A program made the position numbers and the translations under genes. Below are positions 49,056 to 58,925 of a stretch of 64,000 nucleotides of DNA, in pieces (positions within the stretch are counted from its first letter, which is position 1; every line of letters begins with the position of its first letter). Origin of the DNA: Cedecea davisae DSM 4568 (lineage in GTDB: Bacteria; Pseudomonadota; Gammaproteobacteria; Enterobacterales; Enterobacteriaceae); contig NZ_KE161030.1 in assembly GCF_000412335.2 (NCBI RefSeq), positions 3,361,382-3,425,381 of the forward strand, read 5' to 3'. Under the pieces are notes generated by a model. It was not told where the DNA came from. It was given only the letters and a program-made list of their open reading frames with translations, and ran no database searches.

Positions 49056-50255
49056 GTGCTACCAACGATTATCGAAAATATTGAATGTTTTATTACTAAA
49101 CCGGACCGCCATAACCTTGTCACGGTACGCGTCACTACCGACAAAGGCGTCACCGGCCTCGGCTGTGCCACCTTCCAGCAGCGCCCGCTGGCGGTGAAAA
49201 CGATGGTCGATGAATACCTCAAACCGCTGCTGATTGGCCGCGATGCCAACCATATCGAAGACCTGTGGCAGATGATGACGGTCAACGCCTACTGGCGTAA
49301 CGGCCCGGTGATGAACAACGCCATTGCGGGCGTGGATATGGCGCTATGGGACATTAAAGGCCAGCTTGCCGGGATGCCGCTCTATCAGCTGCTGGGCGGT
49401 AAGTCGAAAGACGCGATTGCGGTTTACAGCCACGCCGCCAGCGAAACGCTGGAGGGGTTGTATCAGGAGGTCGATAAGCTGCTGGGCGAAGGCTATCGCT
49501 ATATTCGTTGCCAGCTCGGGTTCTACGGCGGCACACCGCAGGGCATGCACCAGACCCGAACCCCAACGCCCGGCGCCTATTACGACCAGGACGAATACAT
49601 GGCTAATACGGTGGAAATGTTCCGCGCCCTGCGTGAGAAATACGGCCATCGCTTCCATATCCTGCACGACGTACACGAGCGCCTGTTCCCGCAGCAGGCC
49701 GTCCAGCTTGCCAAAGCGCTGGAGCCTTACCAGCCGTGGTTTATCGAGGATATCCTGCCGCCGCAGCAAAGCGCCTGGCTCGAACAGGTTCGCAACCACT
49801 CCTCCGTGCCGCTGGCAATGGGCGAGCTGTTTAACAACCCGGCGGAATGGCATGACCTTATCGTTAACCGCCGCATCGACTTTATTCGCTGCCACGTTTC
49901 GCAGATAGGCGGAATTACTCCGGCGCTAAAACTGGCGGTACTTTGCCAGGCCTTTGGAGTACGTCTTGCCTGGCACGGGCCACCTGATATGACGCCGATT
50001 GCGGTCGCGGTGAACACCCATCTCAATATCCACCTGCATAATGCGGCGATTCAGGAATTTATTCCGAACAAGCCGAATACCAAAGCGGTGTTCCCCGGCG
50101 CACCTGAGGCAGATCAGGGCTATATGTATCCGCTGGAGAAACCAGGAATCGGGGTAGGTTTTGACGAGCGACAAGCGGAGCGCTTCCCGGTGGAATACCG
50201 CCCGCACGAGTGGACCCAAAGCCGCCTGCCAAACGGGGCGATTCACACCCCCTGA
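49056..50255 (+). CDS. Enolase-superfamily sugar-acid dehydratase, ManD/RspA type
   Basis: 399 aa. It has the mandelate-racemase/muconate-lactonizing-enzyme fold: an N-terminal capping domain (about 1-115) then a TIM barrel. ManD-family features are [28 protein letters not shown], the metal ligands in FIEDILPP and GELFN, and [10 protein letters not shown] (catalytic His). Members dehydrate D-mannonate or D-gluconate, some slowly or not at all. GTG at 49056 is chosen because GTGGAG sits 7 nt before it. TTG at 49050 is too close to that site. Its 3' end overlaps the convergent GntR gene by 13 bp. Confidence 0.85.
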   Translation: MLPTIIENIECFITKPDRHNLVTVRVTTDKGVTGLGCATFQQRPLAVKTMVDEYLKPLLIGRDANHIEDLWQMMTVNAYWRNGPVMNNAIAGVDMALWDIKGQLAGMPLYQLLGGKSKDAIAVYSHAASETLEGLYQEVDKLLGEGYRYIRCQLGFYGGTPQGMHQTRTPTPGAYYDQDEYMANTVEMFRALREKYGHRFHILHDVHERLFPQQAVQLAKALEPYQPWFIEDILPPQQSAWLEQVRNHSSVPLAMGELFNNPAEWHDLIVNRRIDFIRCHVSQIGGITPALKLAVLCQAFGVRLAWHGPPDMTPIAVAVNTHLNIHLHNAAIQEFIPNKPNTKAVFPGAPEADQGYMYPLEKPGIGVGFDERQAERFPVEYRPHEWTQSRLPNGAIHTP

Positions 50256-50965
50256 GGCACTCTGCGGCGGGCAAGATTATCGTGGTTGAAGGGGATGACG
50301 TAGGTGCAGGAGTAGTCGATATCAACGATGTCGCTGATTTCAAATACCCGTCCCCCCTCCAGAATGCCACGGTTGCGTATTTGCATCGCCGGAAGCCCCT
50401 TCTTGCACTCCAGCAGTTGAGCCTGTTCCTTGTTAATCACCACCGCCTGGTAGCTGGTCAGCAGGTGAGAAATGCGGTAACCCTTGCTCAGAACGTATTG
50501 TTGCAGCGAGCTTTCAATGGCCTTCTGGTTCAGGTCAGGGAAATCTTTTACCGGCATGCGCGAGGTTTCAATCTGCACTTTGCGGTTGTCTACCAGCCGC
50601 AGGCGGCAAAACTGCCAGATAAACGCGTCCTCGTTCAGGCCAAAAACCTGCTGCTCGTCGCGGTCGGGTAATTTCTTATGCAGGCTGACTAGCCGAAACG
50701 CAATGCGGTCGAAGTGTTTTTCAGTTATCGAGTTGTACACCAGTGGGCTATTGCGGGCCTGTTCGTTAATCCAGACGCCCGATCCCTGAATAATCGTCAC
50801 CACGCCAATACTCACCAACTTTTCCAGCGCCTGGCGAATAGTAAAGCGCGAAACGCCGTATTCTTCAGCAAGCTGGCGCTCCGGCGGCAATTTACGCAGC
50901 CCCGGGCTTGCGTGCTGGTAAATTTTGCTCAGCAAATCCTGAGTCACAAATTCTTTTTTTTTCAT
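50243..50965 (-). CDS. GntR-family regulator, HutC/UTRA subfamily
   Basis: 240 aa. The GntR winged helix (about 8-72, [25 protein letters not shown]) is joined to a UTRA ligand domain (about 90-235). UTRA domains bind sugar phosphates or small acids. It probably controls the divergent EIIBC/dehydratase pair, which it adjoins. The start at 50965 has AGGAG 8 nt upstream. An upstream ATG at 50995 would add ten residues. Convergent 13-bp overlap with the dehydratase gene. Confidence 0.87.
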   Translation of the reverse strand: MKKKEFVTQDLLSKIYQHASPGLRKLPPERQLAEEYGVSRFTIRQALEKLVSIGVVTIIQGSGVWINEQARNSPLVYNSITEKHFDRIAFRLVSLHKKLPDRDEQQVFGLNEDAFIWQFCRLRLVDNRKVQIETSRMPVKDFPDLNQKAIESSLQQYVLSKGYRISHLLTSYQAVVINKEQAQLLECKKGLPAMQIRNRGILEGGRVFEISDIVDIDYSCTYVIPFNHDNLARRRVPQGV

Positions 50966-51071
50966 CGCTGGCTCCTGTCCTTTGCGCTGAAACATAACAC
51001 TGCTGCGCCGCCTGAACTATGCTGGCAGATAAATTCATCTGACTTTTCACTTCTGACGCCAGGACTCAACT

Positions 51072-52637
51072 ATGGCAGGCAAAAAACTGGTCAGCATCGT
51101 TAACGGCGTGCTGATCCTCGCGGTACTGCTGCCGATACTGCTCAGCATTTACCTGGCGCATAACAAGGCCGAAAAAACCTTTCACAGCGAGCTGGAAAAT
51201 TACGCCGACCGCGCGCTGCTGCGCAGCGAAAAAGTGATGGATCAGGCCGTTGAAGCACTCAAGCAAATCAACCGCTTCAGTAGCACATATTGCACCCGGC
51301 CTCACCTTGAAGCGATGCGCCGCGTAGCCTTTGATTTTCGCTACATTCAGGAAGTGCTTTACCTGGAGAATAATCGCGCCCGCTGTTCCTCGCTTGAAGC
51401 CAACAACAACGGCGCACAGCTTGGCCCGCCGGACACCATCGGCCCGCAGGGGTTTTCCGCCTGGTATACCGACACCACCGATCTGGGCTTTCAGCGGCCA
51501 ATGATTTACGTCGGGAAAACGCCGCACGTCGTGGTTATCGATCCTGTCGCGTTTATTGACGTTATCCCTTTTGGCCATAACCCGGTCAATATCGCGATGG
51601 TTGGCCTTGAGCACGACAGGCAAATTGCCAGCAATGCCACGCTGCCCAATGACGGCTGGCATGCGCGGATACGCAAAGGCACAACCACCTGGTCGGACGG
51701 GCAAAACGATTACGTCATTCGCCGCGCGCCGGAACTGGGGCTGGCGATGATAGCCTGGGCGCCCAGCGCTCCCCTGCAAACGGCCTGGTATAAGCAAATG
51801 GTTATCTGGCTGCCCATCGGCATGCTGTTTAGCCTGAGCGCGGGCTGGTTTATCACCCGCCTGCTGCGCCGCCTGGAGTCGCCTGAAACCCGCATTCAGG
51901 ACGCCATTCGCGGCCGCGAATTTAGCCTCGAATACCAGCCCATTATCGATTTGAAATCGGGTGAAGGCGTAGGGGCAGAGGCGCTTATACGCTGGCGTCT
52001 GCCGGACGGGAGCTTTATCAGCCCGGACATTTTCATTCCGATTGCCGAGCAAACCGGGCTGATCACTCAAATTACCGGGCTGGTTATCAATAAAGTCTTC
52101 AGCGAAATGGGCGACTGGCTGCACGCCCATCCGGGGCACCATATTTCCATCAACCTTTCGCCCTCCGACGTGCTGAGCGACCGCATCCTGCCGCTTATCA
52201 AACCGCTGCTGCTCAAGTATCAGATTAAGCCGGAGCAAATTGCGCTGGAGATAACCGAGCGCGGCTTTGCCGACCCGGCCACCAGCGCGCCGATTGTGGC
52301 GCAATACCGCCAGGCGGGGCACCCAATCTATCTTGATGACTTCGGGACCGGCTACTCCAGCCTGAGCTACTTGCAGGATCTCGCCGTCGATATTTTGAAA
52401 ATCGACAAATCCTTCGTTGACGCGCTGGAGTATAAAAACGTCACGCCTTACATCATCGAAATGGCGAAAACGTTGAGTCTCGATACCGTAGCTGAAGGGA
52501 TTGAAACCGCGGCTCAGGCGGCGTGGCTGCGGGAGCACGGGGTGACTTACGGGCAGGGCTGGCTTTACAGCAAAGCCCTGCCGAAGCAGGCATTTATCGA
52601 CTGGATAGCGCGTAATCACGCCATTTGCCGCCGTTAA
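51072..52637 (+). CDS. pdeB: PdeB (YlaB), CSS-domain c-di-GMP phosphodiesterase
   Basis: 521 aa (E. coli PdeB 516). TM1 is at about 8-29, then a periplasmic CSS domain with Cys74 and the Cys105-Ser-Ser motif, TM2 at about 243-263, and a cytosolic EAL domain (about 280-515). Catalytic EAL motifs are intact (AEALIRW, INLSPSDV, EITERGF, LDDFGTGYSS, VAEGIET). It degrades c-di-GMP to pGpG. In CSS-type enzymes a periplasmic disulfide between the two cysteines holds activity down. In E. coli this gene is the neighbour of ylaC. Confidence 0.93.
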   Translation: MAGKKLVSIVNGVLILAVLLPILLSIYLAHNKAEKTFHSELENYADRALLRSEKVMDQAVEALKQINRFSSTYCTRPHLEAMRRVAFDFRYIQEVLYLENNRARCSSLEANNNGAQLGPPDTIGPQGFSAWYTDTTDLGFQRPMIYVGKTPHVVVIDPVAFIDVIPFGHNPVNIAMVGLEHDRQIASNATLPNDGWHARIRKGTTTWSDGQNDYVIRRAPELGLAMIAWAPSAPLQTAWYKQMVIWLPIGMLFSLSAGWFITRLLRRLESPETRIQDAIRGREFSLEYQPIIDLKSGEGVGAEALIRWRLPDGSFISPDIFIPIAEQTGLITQITGLVINKVFSEMGDWLHAHPGHHISINLSPSDVLSDRILPLIKPLLLKYQIKPEQIALEITERGFADPATSAPIVAQYRQAGHPIYLDDFGTGYSSLSYLQDLAVDILKIDKSFVDALEYKNVTPYIIEMAKTLSLDTVAEGIETAAQAAWLREHGVTYGQGWLYSKALPKQAFIDWIARNHAICRR

Positions 52638-53111
52638 CTATTTACGCAAAAGCTGCTGGAGGCGCTGCTGCTGGCGGCGCTCAAGCCAGCCTTTAAGGAC
52701 AAATAAGCGCAGCCCGCCCATCACCAGCAGCGCGCCCCAGATAAGCGTCGGCCACAGAAACCAGTAACTTCCCGGAGAAGTCAGCAGGTTAATTGCGGCT
52801 AAACCGGCGCAGACAATCGCCCATACCAGCACGGAACGGTAGTAGCGATATTCGCGGGCAACGCGCTGTTTAGCCTCCTGAATGCGCATATCCAGCGCCT
52901 CTTCTGGCTCTGCCCCCGGGTCGCCGCCGTCGTCGTACAAATCGGTGACATTAAGGTCAAATGCCGCGGCGATGGCGCTCAGCGTTTCCAGGCTGGCCTG
53001 GCCGCCGTTTTCAATTCTCTGAATAGTTCTGACGCTCAGGGAAGAGAGCTCGGCGAGCTGTTCCTGAGACCAGGCGCGGGATAAGCGCAATGCTTTAATC
53101 TTGTTACTCAT
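52638..53111 (-). CDS. XRE-type regulator with 2TM domain
   Basis: 157 aa. The N-terminal Cro/CI-type helix-turn-helix (about 3-58, RLSRAWSQEQLAELSSLSVRTIQRIENG) is followed by an acidic linker and a 2TM domain of two membrane helices (about 92-135), ending in a Gln/Arg-rich tail. It is a membrane-anchored DNA-binding protein of unknown target. It abuts the convergent pdeB stop with no gap. A TGACAG-N14-CTGTCA inverted repeat lies upstream (53197-53222). Confidence 0.85.
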   Translation of the reverse strand: MSNKIKALRLSRAWSQEQLAELSSLSVRTIQRIENGGQASLETLSAIAAAFDLNVTDLYDDGGDPGAEPEEALDMRIQEAKQRVAREYRYYRSVLVWAIVCAGLAAINLLTSPGSYWFLWPTLIWGALLVMGGLRLFVLKGWLERRQQQRLQQLLRK

Positions 53112-53196
53112 GGCTGGACATCCTCAAATGATTGAACCCGCTCTTACTATGGCCCGGCATGAGCAAAGCCAACACGACGCCGACGCGACACCAGCC

Positions 53197-53222
53197 TGAC
53201 AGCAACCCGACACCGCCTGTCA
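53197..53222. promoter_or_regulatory. Inverted repeat upstream of the XRE-2TM gene
   Basis: TGACAG (53197-53202) and CTGTCA (53217-53222), 14 bp apart, in the gap between norR and the XRE gene. This gap also has several GACAC/GACGC units. It may be an operator or a weak hairpin. No T-tract. Confidence 0.35.
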
Positions 53223-53249
53223 CCGGGGCTGGCGCGGGCTTTGTGCTGA

Positions 53250-54767
53250 TTATTTTACCCCGAGCCGCTTTGCCAGCCGGTGCAAATTGGCCACATCCAC
53301 GCTCAATTGCCTGGCGCTTGCCGCCCAGTTATGTCCATTGTTTGCCAGCGCTTCAATAACCATAGCTCGCTGAAAGGCGTCGGTCGCCTCTCTTAAATTT
53401 TCGATCTGCGGCAGCGGCGCTAAATCTGGCTGATTGGGAACAGCCACTGGCTGCCCGGAAAGCTGGAAATGATGAGGCAGCAGAACCAGTTCCCCTTCGG
53501 GATGGTTGGCGCGGGCCAGCACAATGGCACGATAAATAGCGTGCTCCAGCTCGCGAATATTTCCCGGCCAGCCGTAATGCATCAACTGCCGGCGGGCAGC
53601 CTCGCTCAAGACAACCTGCCGCAACCCCATTTTTACCCGGCTTTGCTCGCAGAAAAAACCGGCGAGCAGGGCAATATCCTCTCCGCGCTCGCGCAGCGGC
53701 GGAACATGCAGCGGGAACACGCTCAGGCGGTGGAACAGGTCGGCACGAAATTCTCCGGCCAGCACCTGCTGCTTAAGGTCACGATTGGTCGCGGCCAGCA
53801 CACGGACGTCAACGCGCTGGCTGCGGTCATCGCCTACCCGCTGAATATCGCCATATTGCAGCACCCGCAGCAGCTTGGCCTGCAAAGCCAGAGGCAGCTC
53901 GCCAATCTCATCCAGGAACAGGGTGCCGTTGTCCGCCATTTCAAACTTGCCGGTGCGGTGGTGAATCGCGCCGGTAAATGCTCCTTTCACATGCCCGAAC
54001 AGTTCGCTTTCGGCGACGCTTTCCGGCAGCGCGGCGCAGTTCAGATAAACCAGCGGGCTTGCTGAACGGGCCGATCCGGCATGAATTGCCCTGGCCACCA
54101 GCTCTTTTCCCACCCCGGTTTCCCCGGTGATCAGCACGTTTAAATCAGAAGCGGCAACGATATTGATCTCTTTTTTCAGCTGAGTAATCCCCGCCGACAG
54201 GCCGATCATCTCGCCAGCATTACCGCCGCCCGCCGCAGGCTTCGGCGCGCCTTCCGGCGTCTGCTTTTCCAGCCGCTCCAGCAGCAGCGCATTATTCAGC
54301 GCCCCGGAAGCCAGGACGCCAATCAGCCTCAGCTCTTCATCGCTGAAGCTGTCGAACTGTAGGGGATCCATTCCGTCCACGGTCAATGCGCCAATCAGGC
54401 TCTGGTCAGCAAACAGCGGCAGCCCAAGGCAGGCATGCACCTTCAAGTCTTCATGCTCGGGAATCAAACCGTCATAAGGGTCCGGGAGCTCGCTGTCCGC
54501 AGGGAAGCGCACCACGTCCCCGGCTCTGGCAATGGCTTCAAGACGCGGGTGGGCATCAAGCGCAAAGCGCCGCCCCAGAACATCCGGCGCAAGGCCGTCG
54601 ATAGCGAGCGGGTAGAAATGGCGTGCTTCATAGCGCAGGAGCGCGGTGGCATCGCCCCCCAGCAGGGTTCGCAACGTGCGGATGACGCGGGAAAAACGGT
54701 CGGAATGGCTAATACCGCTTTGCAGCTCAATGGCAATAGCCGCCAGAGAAGATAACGACAGGCTCAT
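53250..54767 (-). CDS. norR: NorR, nitric-oxide-sensing sigma-54 activator
   Basis: 505 aa (E. coli 504). The N-terminal GAF domain holds the NO-sensing mononuclear iron (about 1-170). The AAA+ domain has Walker A GETGVGKE and the sigma-54 contact loop GAFTGA, and a Fis-type helix-turn-helix ends the protein. It activates norVW with sigma-54 RNA polymerase when NO binds the iron. The start at 54767 has GGAG 8 nt upstream. A start at 54797 would add ten residues. Divergent from norV with three enhancer sites between. Confidence 0.95.
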   Translation of the reverse strand: MSLSLSSLAAIAIELQSGISHSDRFSRVIRTLRTLLGGDATALLRYEARHFYPLAIDGLAPDVLGRRFALDAHPRLEAIARAGDVVRFPADSELPDPYDGLIPEHEDLKVHACLGLPLFADQSLIGALTVDGMDPLQFDSFSDEELRLIGVLASGALNNALLLERLEKQTPEGAPKPAAGGGNAGEMIGLSAGITQLKKEINIVAASDLNVLITGETGVGKELVARAIHAGSARSASPLVYLNCAALPESVAESELFGHVKGAFTGAIHHRTGKFEMADNGTLFLDEIGELPLALQAKLLRVLQYGDIQRVGDDRSQRVDVRVLAATNRDLKQQVLAGEFRADLFHRLSVFPLHVPPLRERGEDIALLAGFFCEQSRVKMGLRQVVLSEAARRQLMHYGWPGNIRELEHAIYRAIVLARANHPEGELVLLPHHFQLSGQPVAVPNQPDLAPLPQIENLREATDAFQRAMVIEALANNGHNWAASARQLSVDVANLHRLAKRLGVK

Positions 54768-54812
54768 GGTCAGGCTCCGGAAAAGACAATGAGCCAAGCT
54801 TACGCCCGCATA

Positions 54813-54868
54813 GTCATAATGACAAACAGAGCAGTCATAAAGACTATTTTTATAATTGTCATTTTGAC
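54813..54868. promoter_or_regulatory. Three NorR enhancer sites
   Basis: Three copies of GT-N7-AC: 54813-54823, 54834-54844 and 54858-54868, each reading GTCAT...GAC. E. coli norVW also has three such sites, all needed for activation. Centres are 21 and 24 bp apart. Confidence 0.92.
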
Positions 54869-54923
54869 AACAAACAAAATCAATAAAAACAATTAAACAT
54901 TAAAAATCAAAGCAATACAAAAC

Positions 54924-54939
54924 TGGCACAAAAACTGTA
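54924..54939 (+). promoter_or_regulatory. Sigma-54 promoter of norVW
   Basis: TGGCAC-AAAAA-CTGTA with the -24 GG exact. The -12 element has GT instead of the usual GC. It lies 56 bp after the third NorR site and 51 bp before the norV ATG. The AT-rich spacer could hold an IHF site, which I cannot fix by eye. Confidence 0.75.
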
Positions 54940-54989
54940 ATAGAGCCTGTATCAGGACAAATAACGCTATTACATCAGTGAGGTTTTAC

Positions 54990-56435
54990 ATGGCTATTCA
55001 GGTTAAAAACAACATTCAGTGGGTTGGCCAGCGTGACTGGGAAGTTCGCGATTTTCACGGCACCGAATATAAAACCCTGCGCGGCAGCAGCTACAACAGC
55101 TATCTGATCCGTGAAGAAAAAAACGTGCTTATTGACACCGTGGACCATAAATTCAGCCGCGAGTTTGTGCAGAACCTGGAGCGTGAAATCGACCTCAACA
55201 CGCTCGACTACATCATCATCAACCACGCGGAAGAAGACCACGCGGGCGCGCTGACCGAACTTATGTCCCGCATCCCGAACACGCCAATTTACTGCACGGC
55301 AAACGGCATCGACTCCATCAACGGGCACCACCATCACCCGGAATGGAACTTCAACGTGGTGAAAACCGGCGATACGCTTGATATCGGCAACGGCAAACAG
55401 CTTATCTTCGTCGAAACGCCTATGCTGCACTGGCCGGACAGCATGATGACCTACATGACCGGCGACGCGGTGCTGTTCAGCAACGATGCCTTCGGCCAGC
55501 ATTACTGCGACGAACATCTGTTCAATGATGAAGTGGACCAGACCGAACTGTTCGAGCAGTGCCAGCGCTACTACGCCAACATCCTGACGCCGTTCAGCCG
55601 CCTGGTCACGCCGAAGATTACCGAGATCCTCGGCTTTAACCTGCCGGTGGATATGATTGCTACTTCTCACGGCGTGGTATGGCGCGACAACCCGACGCAA
55701 ATCGTCGAGCTGTACCTGAAGTGGGCAGCCGACTACCAGGAAGATCGCATCACCTTGTTCTACGACACCATGTCGAACAACACCCGCATGATGGCGGATG
55801 CCATTGCCCAGGGCATTACCGAAACCGACCCTCGCGTGGCGGTGAAAATCTTCAACGTTGCCCGCAGCGATAAAAACGAAATTCTGACCAACGTTTTCCG
55901 CTCCAAAGGCGTGCTGGTCGGCACCTCGACCATGAACAACGTGATGATGCCGAAAATCGCCGGGCTGGTAGAAGAGATAACCGGCCTGCGCTTTCGCAAT
56001 AAACGCGCCAGCGCCTTTGGCTCCCACGGCTGGAGCGGCGGCGCGGTAGACCGCCTTTCTACTCGTCTGCAGGACGCTGGTTTCGAAATGTCTTTAAGCC
56101 TGAAAGCAAAATGGCGCCCGGACGGTAATGCGCTGGAGTTATGCCGCGAGCACGGTCGCGAAATCGCACGCCAGTGGGCGCTAACCCCGCTGCCTGCGGC
56201 GCAGAATAGCGTAACAGAAGCCGCTCCGACAGCCGCAGAGCCAGCGGCAAACACCGATCTCGGCCCCTGCATGCAGTGCAGCGTCTGCCAGTGGATTTAC
56301 GATCCGGCGAAAGGTGAACCTATGCAAAACGTTGAGCCGAATACGCCGTGGAGCGAAGTGCCGGATAATTTCCTCTGCCCTGAATGCTCGCTGGGCAAAG
56401 ACGTCTTCGACGAACTGGCTACGGAGGTCAAATGA
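54990..56435 (+). CDS. norV: NorV, flavorubredoxin NO reductase
   Basis: 481 aa (E. coli 479). The metallo-beta-lactamase-like di-iron domain (about 1-250) has HAEEDHAG and the later ligands HW and SHG. The flavodoxin FMN domain (about 255-395) has [14 protein letters not shown]. After an Ala-rich linker comes a rubredoxin domain with CSVC and CPEC iron ligands near the end. It reduces NO to N2O without oxygen, with electrons from NorW. The start at 54990 matches E. coli after GAGG. NorR/sigma-54 control is visible upstream. Confidence 0.97.
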   Translation: MAIQVKNNIQWVGQRDWEVRDFHGTEYKTLRGSSYNSYLIREEKNVLIDTVDHKFSREFVQNLEREIDLNTLDYIIINHAEEDHAGALTELMSRIPNTPIYCTANGIDSINGHHHHPEWNFNVVKTGDTLDIGNGKQLIFVETPMLHWPDSMMTYMTGDAVLFSNDAFGQHYCDEHLFNDEVDQTELFEQCQRYYANILTPFSRLVTPKITEILGFNLPVDMIATSHGVVWRDNPTQIVELYLKWAADYQEDRITLFYDTMSNNTRMMADAIAQGITETDPRVAVKIFNVARSDKNEILTNVFRSKGVLVGTSTMNNVMMPKIAGLVEEITGLRFRNKRASAFGSHGWSGGAVDRLSTRLQDAGFEMSLSLKAKWRPDGNALELCREHGREIARQWALTPLPAAQNSVTEAAPTAAEPAANTDLGPCMQCSVCQWIYDPAKGEPMQNVEPNTPWSEVPDNFLCPECSLGKDVFDELATEVK

Positions 56436-57568
56436 ACCACGGCATCGTGATTATCGGCTCGGGCTTTGCCGCCCGCCAGCTGGTTAAAAATATCCGTAAA
56501 CACAATGCAGAGGTGCCGATTCGGCTGATTGCCGCCGACAGCGTCGATGAATACAACAAACCCGATCTCAGCCACGTCATCAGCCTGAATCAGCGTGCCG
56601 AAGAGATGACCCGTCAGCCGGCAGGAGATTTTGCCGAACAGTACAACCTGACGCTACACGCCAACAGCTGGGTCAGTAGCATCGACCCGAAAAACAAGCG
56701 GGTGAAGTCTTCAGGGCGAGAGTGGCAGTACGACAAGCTGGTGCTGGCGACCGGCTCTTCCGCCCTGCTCCCGCCCATTGCGGGCAAGGAGCTGATGCTG
56801 ACGCTCAATAGCCAGCAGGAGTATCAGGCCTGCGAGTCCAGACTGCGCGATGCTAAACGCGTGCTTATCCTCGGCGGCGGGCTGATAGGCAGCGAGCTGG
56901 CGATGGATTTTTGCCGGGCGGGCAAGCAGGTCTCGCTGGTGGACAACGCCGGTCACCTGATGGCTTCTCTGCTGCCGCCTGAAGTGAGCGGAAGGTTGCA
57001 GTCAAAACTCAGCCGAATGGGCGTCGAACTGCTGTTTAATCAGCGCCTGGAGTCGGTAAGCGAAACGGAGCCGGGATTGTGCGCCACGCTCAACAACGGG
57101 CGAAAAATCTATGCTGATGCGGTTGTCGCGGCTATTGGCCTGCGCCCGAACATCGGCCTGGCTCAGCACGCAGGGCTGGAGGTAAACCGAGGGATCAAGG
57201 TGAGCAGCCAGCTGCAAACTTCCGATCCGGATATCTATGCCCTGGGCGACTGCGCGGAAATCGACGGAAAAGTGCTGCCGTTCCTGCAACCGATACAGCT
57301 AAGCGCCATGACGCTGGCGAAAAACCTGCTCGGCGCTGAGCAACCGCTGAAGCTTCCGGCAATGCTGGTAAAAGTGAAAACGCCCGAAATGCCGCTGCAT
57401 CTGGCCGGGGAAACCCAGCGCGAGGATTTATGCTGGCATATTACCGCCAGCGGCGAAGGGCTGATTGCCAAAGGGCTGAACGCCGAACAGCAGTTGAAGG
57501 CGTTTATCGTTAGCGAGGAGCATATGAAGCAGGCGTTTGCTTTAGTGCGGGAATTGCAGCCAGGGTGA
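56432..57568 (+). CDS. norW: NorW, NADH:flavorubredoxin reductase
   Basis: 378 aa (E. coli 377). FAD-binding [13 protein letters not shown] motif at the N-terminus, NADH-binding [17 protein letters not shown] (about 145-160), and the C-terminal [11 protein letters not shown]. It passes electrons from NADH to the NorV rubredoxin domain. The start overlaps the norV stop (ATGA) with GGAGGT at 56423-56428, so the pair is coupled. Confidence 0.96.
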   Translation: MNHGIVIIGSGFAARQLVKNIRKHNAEVPIRLIAADSVDEYNKPDLSHVISLNQRAEEMTRQPAGDFAEQYNLTLHANSWVSSIDPKNKRVKSSGREWQYDKLVLATGSSALLPPIAGKELMLTLNSQQEYQACESRLRDAKRVLILGGGLIGSELAMDFCRAGKQVSLVDNAGHLMASLLPPEVSGRLQSKLSRMGVELLFNQRLESVSETEPGLCATLNNGRKIYADAVVAAIGLRPNIGLAQHAGLEVNRGIKVSSQLQTSDPDIYALGDCAEIDGKVLPFLQPIQLSAMTLAKNLLGAEQPLKLPAMLVKVKTPEMPLHLAGETQREDLCWHITASGEGLIAKGLNAEQQLKAFIVSEEHMKQAFALVRELQPG

Positions 57569-57571
57569 AAT

Positions 57572-57660
57572 GCCCTCACCCCAGCCCTCTCCGGGAGGAA
57601 GAGGGTGGAAAAAAGTAAGTTTCTGCACCTGGTTTTATCCTCTCCCCCTGTGGGGAGAGG
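57572..57660. repeat. Dispersed CCCTCACCCC/CCCTCTCC hairpin repeat, two units
   Basis: Starts with CCCTCACCCCAGCCCTCTCC, whose last part pairs with AGAGGG. A second unit has a perfect 9-bp stem CCTCTCCCC / GGGGAGAGG (57639-57660, loop CTGT). It lies between the convergent norW and hcxA stops. The same prefix and stem recur at 63774-63802. Confidence 0.75.
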
Positions 57661-57669
57661 GGCAAATAT

Positions 57670-58749
57670 TTACAGCGCCTCAACCTTCTCAAAAGCCGCT
57701 CTTAAAACCTCCGGCGAAAGCGCCAAAGGCAAAGCGTGTATAGACTCCCCGGCCTGCAAAGTGCGGGCAATCACCTTATCCAGCTCGGCGCGATGATTGA
57801 TATCCACATCCAGCTGTGCCAGGCGAGTGGGCAAGTTGAAACGCTTGTACGCCTGGGTAAGCTGAGCCAGCACGTCGTCCTGCCCCAGCAGTGCGCTCTG
57901 CACCAGAATTCCGTAGGCCACTTTAGTCCCGTGCAGGAAGCGGTCGGTTTGCGGCAGCGTCGTCAGTCCGTTGTGTACCGCATGAGCGGCGGCAACGCGG
58001 GTATAGCGGTCACCCAGGCCGCCGACCATACCGCCTCCGGCAACGATCGCCTCAACCACGTCCAGAAACGCCTGGCTTAATTCGCCGTTATTCTGGTCTT
58101 CCAGCGCCTGCTCGCTGCTCTCCAGCAATACGTCGCGGATAGCCAGCGCCGCGCCAATACCCAGGCGAACGGTTAGCGGAAGATTCTCCGGCTCAGGACT
58201 GAGCACCACCGCCTCATACCACTTCGCCAGCGTATCGCCGATGCCCGCCAGCAGGTATTCCTGTGGCGCACGCAGAATAATTTCCGGCTCCACCAGCACC
58301 AGATGGTTAGCATCGTTGAAGATTTCATAGCGCAGCGCCTGCCCGGCATCGTTATACCAGACCGACAGCGGCGTCCAGGCCGCGCAGGTCGCGGCGATAG
58401 TCGGAATCGCCACCACAGGAGCGTTCAGCCTTCTTGCCACCACTTTGGCCGTATCCAGCAGCGCGCCGCCGCCAATGCCAATCACCACCCGCCGCTCGCC
58501 GGACCGGGCAACCAGCTTCTGCACTTCGCTCTCGCTACAGTGGCCGCCAAAGGCAATATGCTTCGCGCCCGGGAGATTAAATGACGCCGGCAGGAAAGGA
58601 TGCGCGGCCTCAAAAGCGCGCTCACCGTAGATCCACACCGCGTTGTTTAGCTGCTCTTCGCTGTAAAACTCGCTCAGGCGGGCAAGACTACCGGGATGGG
58701 AGAAGTAATTGGCGGGGCCGGTAACCACGCGGATAGCGGTGCTGGTCAT
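57670..58749 (-). CDS. hcxA: HcxA (YbdH), hydroxycarboxylate dehydrogenase A / 2-oxo acid reductase
   Basis: 359 aa (E. coli 362). It belongs to the iron-containing alcohol dehydrogenase / glycerol dehydrogenase superfamily, with the NAD(P) loop GIGGGALLDTAK (about 91-102) and metal ligands Asp and His in GIGDTLAKW, AAAHAVHNGL and FLHGTKVAYG. E. coli HcxA reduces 2-oxoglutarate and 2-oxobutanoate with NADPH. In E. coli it is not linked to an ABC importer. Here it is divergent from one, over a 176-bp gap, which suggests joint use. Confidence 0.9.
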   Translation of the reverse strand: MTSTAIRVVTGPANYFSHPGSLARLSEFYSEEQLNNAVWIYGERAFEAAHPFLPASFNLPGAKHIAFGGHCSESEVQKLVARSGERRVVIGIGGGALLDTAKVVARRLNAPVVAIPTIAATCAAWTPLSVWYNDAGQALRYEIFNDANHLVLVEPEIILRAPQEYLLAGIGDTLAKWYEAVVLSPEPENLPLTVRLGIGAALAIRDVLLESSEQALEDQNNGELSQAFLDVVEAIVAGGGMVGGLGDRYTRVAAAHAVHNGLTTLPQTDRFLHGTKVAYGILVQSALLGQDDVLAQLTQAYKRFNLPTRLAQLDVDINHRAELDKVIARTLQAGESIHALPLALSPEVLRAAFEKVEAL

Positions 58750-58925
58750 GATTCATTTCCTTTCATGCGCTGACGGGATATATTCTATGCTGATGATATG
58801 TCCAGACATCTGGACGGCTAATATCATTTTGCTTTATCTTATGTCTTTTCGTTCATTGCCCGCAACCCAGAAGGCCGTTAAAAATTCGACAGATCAATTT
58901 ATTAAACACGGATGCAGGCTCCGCC

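Noticed and set aside
37300..51060. Integrated phage or transposon island
   Set aside because: No integrase, transposase, phage gene, tRNA target or direct-repeat ends can be seen.
51066..52619. 517-codon open frame antisense to pdeB
   Set aside because: Although nearly as long as pdeB, it has no domain and mirrors the codon bias of the EAL gene on the other strand.
54975..56027. 350-codon open frame antisense to norV
   Set aside because: The norV product is nearly identical to E. coli NorV. The antisense frame is a by-product of its codon use.
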